Source: an uncultured Oscillospiraceae bacterium
Lineage (GTDB): Bacteria > Bacillota > Clostridia > Oscillospirales > Ruminococcaceae
Direction of reading: 5' to 3'
Length of the DNA: 64,000 bases
NCBI GenBank assembly: GCA_905197685.1
Contig: CAJJZS010000001.1
Coordinates: forward strand, 434,001 to 498,000
This document shows, one piece after another, positions 59,130 through 64,000 of this stretch (position 1 is the stretch's first letter; every line of letters begins with the position of its first letter). A model generated the notes under the pieces. That model was not told where the DNA came from and searched no databases. It saw nothing but the letters and a program-made list of their open reading frames with translations. The position numbers and the translations under genes are program-made.

Positions 59130-60060
59130 CGTCCCTTGCCGCGCACAAAACGGCGATTCCTGCCGCATTGTCTGCCGAAAATTCCGGCTTTGCAAAGTAT
59201 CCGCCAAACTGCTCTGAAATCTGCCGTTGAATCAGTGTGTTTGACATTACCCCACCCGAAAAAATCAGAGGAAGGTTCGGATAATCTCGCTTTATATTCT
59301 GTGTCATTTTAGAAACAACGGCGCACACCGAATCGATACAAAAGCGCGCGACATTCTCTTTGCTTTCGCCCGATTCCCAGAGCTTTTGACACTGATTTTG
59401 CAAACCGGATACACAGCAGTTCCCGTCTTTAAAGGTAATCTTAACCGGATACTGTTTTTGGGCAAGCAAGGAAAGGCGATCCATCTCTTTTCCTGCCGGA
59501 AAAGGCAGCCCCATCATTGTGCCGACTCTGTCGATAGCCTGTCCGCATTTTAAATCGAGAGAATGGTATAGAATTTCTGTTCCAAGCACCGATTCCTCCT
59601 GCGGAAAAACACGAACACACTCGGTTGTGCCGCCCGAAAAGTGAAAGGCAATCAGTTCTTTGTTAAGCCAGCACAGTTTATCGGCAGAATATAAAGCCGC
59701 GGCAATATGCCCGCACTGATGAGAAAACCCGTACATCGGGATTCTGTTGACCGAGCTTAGCGCGCAGGCGACCGCCTTTCCCGTTAAAAAGCACGGCATA
59801 TAAGAATCCTGTTGATTTCTCGGACGCACAGAAACGCCCACTGCTTTTAACGAAATTGACGGTAACGCAAAAAACAGCTCCTCAAGAATCTGTGGGAGCT
59901 GTTTTACATGAGCAAACACGGCATCACTCTGCTTGAGTCCTAAAGAGCCCTCCGCCACCGGAAGCAGCTTTTTTCGATGAACAACGCGACCGGTTTCACT
60001 GTCAAAAACAGCTGCGGAAGTTGTATAATTGCTGGTATCAATCCCCAGATAATATGACAT
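59113..60060 (-). CDS. TsaD/Kae1-like (ASKHA fold) paralogue
   Basis: A 315-residue protein of the Kae1/TsaD family, which in its main form carries out the last step of t6A tRNA modification. It begins YYLGIDTSNYTTSAAVFD, has the metal-binding HQCGHIAAAL near 109, FHFSGGTTECVRV near 150 and a final FSADNAAGIAVL Asp block. It differs from canonical TsaD throughout, for example THGP-type signatures are missing, so it is probably a paralogue with another role and the true tsaD lies elsewhere. ATG at 60060 after AGGGTG. It sits between nusB and xseA. Confidence 0.82.
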   Translation of the reverse strand: MSYYLGIDTSNYTTSAAVFDSETGRVVHRKKLLPVAEGSLGLKQSDAVFAHVKQLPQILEELFFALPSISLKAVGVSVRPRNQQDSYMPCFLTGKAVACALSSVNRIPMYGFSHQCGHIAAALYSADKLCWLNKELIAFHFSGGTTECVRVFPQEESVLGTEILYHSLDLKCGQAIDRVGTMMGLPFPAGKEMDRLSLLAQKQYPVKITFKDGNCCVSGLQNQCQKLWESGESKENVARFCIDSVCAVVSKMTQNIKRDYPNLPLIFSGGVMSNTLIQRQISEQFGGYFAKPEFSADNAAGIAVLCAARDGVCFE

Positions 60061-60084
60061 TGATTTCACCCTGTCTTTAGTGTT

Positions 60085-60507
60085 TTACTCTTTTGTTTCT
60101 GTTTTATTTTCAAGGTCTAAATCTTTGGCAATCGAACCTAAAACACCGTTAATAAAAGAGTAATCGTCCTCGTTGGCGTATTGTTTTGCAAGCTCAACCG
60201 CTTCGTTGATGGTAACATTCATCGGAATATCATTGAGATATTTTAATTCATATACAGCCATTCTGAGGATAGATAAAGATACCTTGGAGATTCGAGAAAG
60301 TTTCCAGTTTTTCAACTTGGATTCAATCAACGCGTCAATCTCCTCCTGATGTTCCGTTGCGCCCCGGGCAAGCTGCATGGTAAAAGCGTTTACCTTTAAA
60401 TCTCTGGTTTCGGTTGCCCCTTCGATGATTTCCTGTAAATCCATGTCGGTAAAGGTTTTTTCAAACAGCAGACAAAAAGCCTCCTGTCGGGATTCATGCC
60501 TTGTCAT
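60085..60507 (-). CDS. nusB: Transcription antitermination factor NusB
   Basis: NusB with S10 binds boxA in rRNA leaders and supports antitermination. The 140-residue helical protein starts TRHESRQEAFCLLFEKTF and carries LSRISKVSLSILRMAVYELKYL and the typical TINEAVELAKQYANEDDYSFINGVLG. Full length. AAAGGATAC lies before the ATG. The usual asp23-nusB order is kept, with a hairpin between. Confidence 0.96.
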   Translation of the reverse strand: MTRHESRQEAFCLLFEKTFTDMDLQEIIEGATETRDLKVNAFTMQLARGATEHQEEIDALIESKLKNWKLSRISKVSLSILRMAVYELKYLNDIPMNVTINEAVELAKQYANEDDYSFINGVLGSIAKDLDLENKTETKE

Positions 60508-60583
60508 ATTTATGTATCCTTTCCGGCTTTATGCCGGAGGCACAAAACCTGTCTATTTTTTTATCAAATATCGTACAAAACTG

Positions 60584-60608
60584 CGCCCTCCAAAAGCTTC
60601 GGAGGGCG
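60584..60608 (-). terminator. GC-rich hairpin between asp23 and nusB
   Basis: CGCCCTCC (60584-60591) and GGAGGGCG (60601-60608) with a nine-base loop. On the minus strand it is followed by CAGTTTT only, so termination is probably partial. Confidence 0.5.
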
Positions 60609-60626
60609 TTTTACCGAGATACCGCT

Positions 60627-60998
60627 TTAAGCCTGAGGTACCGGAGCCGTCTGAGGAAATACAATTCCCGCAACATGAACATTTACCTTTGATACGGTAA
60701 TTCCCGTCATGTTCTGCACTGCGTCCTTTACAGCTTTTTGAAGCGTTTCCGCCACTTCCGGAATATTGGCGCCGTATTTTAAATTAACGCTGATATCGAC
60801 AACGGCAACATCATCGTTCAAGCTGATTTGAATCGGTCTGGAAATCCCTTTCTGCAAAAAGTTTTTAATCGGGGTGTAGGTGTTTGCCAGAGAAACAACG
60901 CCGTCAATTTCGCCGGCAGCAAAATTAGCGATGGTGGCAAGAACCTCCTGAGAAATTTTCAGGCTGCCGGATGGCTGATTATTATTTTCAATATTCAT
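60627..60998 (-). CDS. Asp23/Gls24 family envelope protein
   Basis: A 123-residue member of the Asp23/Gls24 family, small cell-envelope-associated proteins often encoded before nusB in Firmicutes. GSLKISQEVLATIANFAAGEIDGV, a central VAVVDISVNLKYGANIPEVAETLQKAV and VSKVNVHVAGI define the family. There is no signal peptide. AGGAGG precedes the ATG. Reports link the family to envelope stress; a specific role here is not known. Confidence 0.93.
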   Translation of the reverse strand: MNIENNNQPSGSLKISQEVLATIANFAAGEIDGVVSLANTYTPIKNFLQKGISRPIQISLNDDVAVVDISVNLKYGANIPEVAETLQKAVKDAVQNMTGITVSKVNVHVAGIVFPQTAPVPQA

Positions 60999-61102
60999 GT
61001 ATCTTCCTCCTGTAACAAAAATTGAAAAGCACTTCTCTTTTCCGGCGAAAAATTCGCCTTACGGGAAAACTACACTGATTGTGTTGCCTGTTTTCATAAC
61101 AT

Positions 61103-61131
61103 ATTATACCATACTCCGGCAGGCAATACAA
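61103..61131 (-). promoter_or_regulatory. Promoter of the asp23-nusB-xse cluster
   Basis: On the minus strand TTGTAT (61126-61131), 17 bases, TATAAT (61103-61108), about 105 bases ahead of the Asp23-family start. Confidence 0.65.
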
Positions 61132-61137
61132 CCAATC

Positions 61138-62442
61138 CTATCGGTCTATTTTTAAATTTCCTGCAAAATTATTCCCAAATCGAAGCTGATATGCACGATA
61201 TTCCTTGCCGCCGACCCGAACGCTGCCATCCGAGAAAATGCTGACCGTCTTTTGGGTTCCGTCCTTTTTGGCAATACAAAAGCGCCCCTGCTCGGTTCTG
61301 TTTTTCTTTGGATAAAAAACCGGTTTAAAGCTGTTCTCTCCAAACCAATGAATGACGTCTCGTTTTGCGCTGTCAGAAATCGAAAAGATGTCCTGCTTTG
61401 AAAAACCGACATCGGAAAATTCAACATAGGAAATATCGCCTTCTTTTAAATTTTCTGCCCATTCCAGGTTTTGGTCGTTGCTTTGAATAAAAACAAAACA
61501 GGTTCCGAACATAACGATGACAGCGCAAATCCCCAACAGAGGTCTTCCCGATTTCTTTTTTGGGGAGAGCAGCTCGGAAAAACGCGCCTTCAACTTTGAT
61601 GCGCTGGAAGAAAAATAGGAAATTAAAGCAGTTTGACCGGCGGGATTTTTCTTTTTGAGCAGGCATTTTGCCGTATCCAACAACGCATAAATATAATCCT
61701 GTACAAATTTTTTGTCCTGCCCTGCAATTACGCACAAATCGCACGCTCCTTCAATATCCTCCGTCGAGCGTCGGGTCATCAAATAAACAACAGGGTTAAA
61801 CCAATGAGCGGAAAGAGTGAGCAGCATAATAAAACGATACCATTCGTCTTTTCGCTGATAGTGGGTCAGCTCATGACGAAAAATCATACTCAGCTTGCTT
61901 TCGTCGGTCATACAATCCGGAACAACAATCTTCGGGTGAAAAAATCCAATCATCATCGGTCCCGGAGCTTTTGAAGAAATCCAGAGTTCTACCGGATTAT
62001 AATTACCCATGGCATATTTTGTTTCATAAAACAGATTTGAAATTTCTGTCTTTTCTTCTTCCGTTAAATCCGCTGTTTTTTGTCCGCGCCGTAACTTCTC
62101 TTCAAAGCATTTGTAACTGATAATATGAAAAGCAAAAAACAAAACGGCTCCAACCAGCCAAATTGCCGCTGCAATCTGCATAAAGGAATAAGACACTTCC
62201 TGCGCACCGCTGCCGGAAGGAAGAGCAATTAAATGATAGGGCGCAGTAAAGTGAACTGCCGCGGTACGAAATCTGGGTTGAATCGGAATCAGCAGACGGA
62301 CTGCCAAAATCAGCCACAAAACAGAACGGCATTTCGGAGAATAGTTCATCAGGCGTTTCGGAATACAGAACATAAAAAATAAAATTAACACCGAAACGGA
62401 AAGTGAAATCTCCATCATTGACGAAAAAACATAGGATAACAT
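61138..62442 (-). CDS. M56-family membrane metallopeptidase (BlaR1/MecR1-like, no penicillin sensor)
   Basis: A 434-residue membrane protein. Two hydrophobic helices near the N terminus and one near 90-110 precede the zinc motif FRHELTHYQRKDEW near 190, then a further helix (about 215-230) and one at about 300. The C-terminal ~110 residues form a small extracytoplasmic domain, too short for a penicillin-binding sensor and lacking SxxK. No BlaI/MecI repressor gene is adjacent in the window. ATG 62442 is seven bases after GGAGG. Likely an envelope-stress or signalling protease; trigger unknown. Confidence 0.87.
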   Translation of the reverse strand: MLSYVFSSMMEISLSVSVLILFFMFCIPKRLMNYSPKCRSVLWLILAVRLLIPIQPRFRTAAVHFTAPYHLIALPSGSGAQEVSYSFMQIAAAIWLVGAVLFFAFHIISYKCFEEKLRRGQKTADLTEEEKTEISNLFYETKYAMGNYNPVELWISSKAPGPMMIGFFHPKIVVPDCMTDESKLSMIFRHELTHYQRKDEWYRFIMLLTLSAHWFNPVVYLMTRRSTEDIEGACDLCVIAGQDKKFVQDYIYALLDTAKCLLKKKNPAGQTALISYFSSSASKLKARFSELLSPKKKSGRPLLGICAVIVMFGTCFVFIQSNDQNLEWAENLKEGDISYVEFSDVGFSKQDIFSISDSAKRDVIHWFGENSFKPVFYPKKNRTEQGRFCIAKKDGTQKTVSIFSDGSVRVGGKEYRAYQLRFGNNFAGNLKIDR

Positions 62443-62657
62443 AAAACGACCTCCATCTTTTGAGGATTTTTGACACACAATTCCTACAATCATAATCAAG
62501 AAGTAAAAAGGGGAATTTTCCGAAATTTTGTCGCTTGGAAATTCTCTATAATATATTAGTGACGAATTTTCTGCATTTTTGTTACCCTATTTTTGAAAAA
62601 TCTCCAATTTTCTGTGTTTTGCACAATTTTAAAGCAAATATATTTGATAAATTAAGC

Positions 62658-62703
62658 AGAATAACGGCAAGCCTTCTTCCTTTTTCCGGCTTACCGTTAT
62701 TCT
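62658..62703 (-). terminator. Hairpin downstream of the cell-wall amidase gene
   Basis: AGAATAACGGCAAGC (62658-62672) pairs with GCTTACCGTTATTCT (62689-62703) with one mismatch and a 16-base loop. No strong U tract follows on the minus strand. The 62443-62657 stretch otherwise shows only AT-rich sequence. Confidence 0.5.
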
Positions 62704-62712
62704 ATCCTTATC

Positions 62713-64000
62713 TTATTTTAAATATTCAATTAAAGAATCTGCGATTGCGTTTGCTGTCTGATACATGGAATCCGGTGAACAAAGCTCGTCATATTCGATA
62801 GGGTTGCTGATAAATCCCATTTCAACCAACATCGACGGGCACAGGGAATTTCTGGTAACATAAAAATTTCCGTAAATAACGCTGCGGCTTTTTCTTTGAT
62901 TGTAATCGGTTATATTTTTTAAAACCGAATCTGCCAAAAGCTTGGAATTGTTTTCATAATAATACACCTCTGTTCCGGCAGGTTTTAGACCGTTTGTGGT
63001 TTCGGCAACGCTGTTACAATGCAAAGAAACATAAAAATCGGCATGATTTTCTCTCGCCATTTCTACTCGGTCGGTCATCTCTACCTTTGACTGATTATCC
63101 TGCTGCGGAGATACCGCCAGAATAACCTCTGCGCCCAAACTTTCCAAGCGGTTTTTCAAAACCAAAGCGTGAGCCATCGTAATATCCTTTTCGGTCGGAC
63201 CGTTTCCGTTCAGAACTCCTAAAGCGCCGCTGTCCAATCCTCCGTGACCGGGGTCTACCACAACGGTCATATTGCTTAGAGGTTGTTCTTCTGTTCCTTC
63301 TTGCGCTTTGGAAAGGAAGAAGATTTCTGTTTTTCCAGCTCCGTCATAGCTAATATCATAACCAACCGTTTCCGCTCCGTCTTTCTTTGTCAGCTCCAAA
63401 ACGGTATCTCCGTCTTTTACAGAAACATTGATAGAGGAAAACAGATTGCTGTCCCATTTTTTCGCTTTCACGCCGGTTGTGTGATACAGCTTGACAACAA
63501 CCTTTTCATCGGTTTGATACGCCTTATAGATTGGGGAATTGCTTCCTTCCAATATTAAGGTATCGCCTTTTTCACCCGACTGATAAGAGGTTTTTGTTAC
63601 TTTATTTTTCCACTGTGTTTCTTCGGGAAGCAGGTCAATATATGATTTGTTAATCCAACTTCCCATTCCAAGCCGGAAGTAAGAGCCTTCTGCATCTACA
63701 ATTTGGTCTGTCGCTCCTCTGCTTGTCAAAGAAACATGGTTGGAACTGCCGTCCCCTTTTTCATACAAAACGGCGGCATTTTGATTTACCCTGCCCAGCA
63801 AATGGGCGGCTTCTCCCAAAAGGTAAAGATTGCCTTCTGAAACCGCGGAGGAGGCTTTTTGTTCAAACATCAAATCGTAGCGGATTGGTCCGAGATTTTT
63901 TACCTCTCCCTTTTCTGCTTCGGGCAAGGTAATTTCAGCAGAATAATATGCCTCCACACCGGTGGTTGCAATCGCTTCCTGTTTTAAATCATAGGTTTTT
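62713..64000 (-). CDS. N-acetylmuramoyl-L-alanine amidase, N-terminally truncated by the window edge
   Basis: The frame is open to base 64000, so the true start lies outside; 428 residues are visible. The first ~240 are beta-rich with no recognised domain (a GTG at 63957 is not a convincing start). The last ~180 are an Amidase_3 zinc domain: VVVDPGHGGLDSGALG, TEKDITMAHALVL with the Glu ligand, FYVSLHCNS with the second His, and the catalytic Glu in MLVEMGFISNPIE. It cuts the stem peptide from muramic acid in peptidoglycan and is presumably exported. It resembles the CwlD-like protein at 33458-34189 only in the catalytic domain. Confidence 0.9.
   Translation of the reverse strand, partial: KTYDLKQEAIATTGVEAYYSAEITLPEAEKGEVKNLGPIRYDLMFEQKASSAVSEGNLYLLGEAAHLLGRVNQNAAVLYEKGDGSSNHVSLTSRGATDQIVDAEGSYFRLGMGSWINKSYIDLLPEETQWKNKVTKTSYQSGEKGDTLILEGSNSPIYKAYQTDEKVVVKLYHTTGVKAKKWDSNLFSSINVSVKDGDTVLELTKKDGAETVGYDISYDGAGKTEIFFLSKAQEGTEEQPLSNMTVVVDPGHGGLDSGALGVLNGNGPTEKDITMAHALVLKNRLESLGAEVILAVSPQQDNQSKVEMTDRVEMARENHADFYVSLHCNSVAETTNGLKPAGTEVYYYENNSKLLADSVLKNITDYNQRKSRSVIYGNFYVTRNSLCPSMLVEMGFISNPIEYDELCSPDSMYQTANAIADSLIEYLK

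Noticed and set aside
61138..62442. M56 protein considered as a beta-lactam resistance sensor
   Set aside because: The penicillin-binding sensor domain, BlaI and a beta-lactamase are all missing.
1..64000. tRNA and rRNA genes
   Set aside because: I scanned by eye for TTCGA-type T-loops with acceptor stems and for rRNA core motifs and found none; a covariance search would be decisive.

Overview
The window looks like chromosome from a spore-forming, low-to-moderate GC anaerobic Firmicute, most likely a clostridium of the Oscillospiraceae/Ruminococcaceae type. The signs are the spoIIGA-sigE pair, a CwlD-type amidase, HrcA/CIRCE control of the heat-shock operon, a T-box in front of tyrS, a pyrophosphate-type phosphofructokinase, strong GGAGG ribosome binding sites and frequent TTG/GTG starts. 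The placement rests on gene content only. No rRNA, tRNA, CRISPR array, insertion sequence or prophage was recognised.

Layout. 1-8032 (+) is a late cobalamin operon: cobT (5' cut off), cobU, cobS, a short cobU paralogue, cobC, cbiB, cobD, cobQ, cobO, cbiC. These genes finish the corrin ring, adenosylate cobalt, attach aminopropanol phosphate and assemble the nucleotide loop. A perfect bidirectional terminator separates it from a minus-strand pair, an amidohydrolase and a lone fumarase-type alpha subunit (8101-10135). 10440-16728 (+) holds an ABC-F ATPase, an AI-2E family permease, a UvrD-type helicase and RlmA. A YibE/F membrane protein (-) follows, then hrcA-grpE-dnaK-dnaJ (18202-22967) behind a CIRCE element.

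23.0-25.9 kb is an AT-rich three-gene ABC-2 exporter with repeats in front and a tiny gene remnant behind. 25.9-27.9 kb has a small membrane protein whose best start is followed by an in-frame TGA, an XRE regulator, msrA and an SGNH lipoprotein. 28.0-29.8 kb is spoIIGA-sigE, with a promoter resembling the unusual Bacillus spoIIG promoter. Then come a DeoR regulator with PPi-phosphofructokinase, a YraQ-type permease with paired operators, a CwlD amidase, radA, an alcohol dehydrogenase coupled to a GME-fold protein, a Xer-type recombinase and nth. 39.5-43.4 kb (-) is a YhaN/YhaO (SbcC/SbcD-like) pair.

43.5-46.3 kb is a secreted protein with three Ig-like repeats divergent from an XRE regulator, with a palindromic operator array between them. 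tyrS (-) has a T-box with a UAC specifier. 48.0-50.4 kb is a small accessory island (DUF4160, DUF2442, a RelE-type toxin-antitoxin pair and a coiled-coil protein). It is bracketed by ~95-bp direct repeats and carries two near-identical promoters with the same palindrome over the -10 box.

50.4-61.0 kb (-) is the classic Firmicute cluster asp23-nusB-xseA-xseB-ispA-dxs-tlyA-nadK-argR-recN, with a TsaD/Kae1-like paralogue and a DUF212 membrane protein inserted. The window ends with an M56 metallopeptidase and a 5'-truncated cell-wall amidase (-).

The least explained parts are the 48-50 kb island, the Ig-like surface protein/XRE locus, the in-frame TGA gene and the ABC exporter locus. I do not claim a clearly new system; these are the best candidates.
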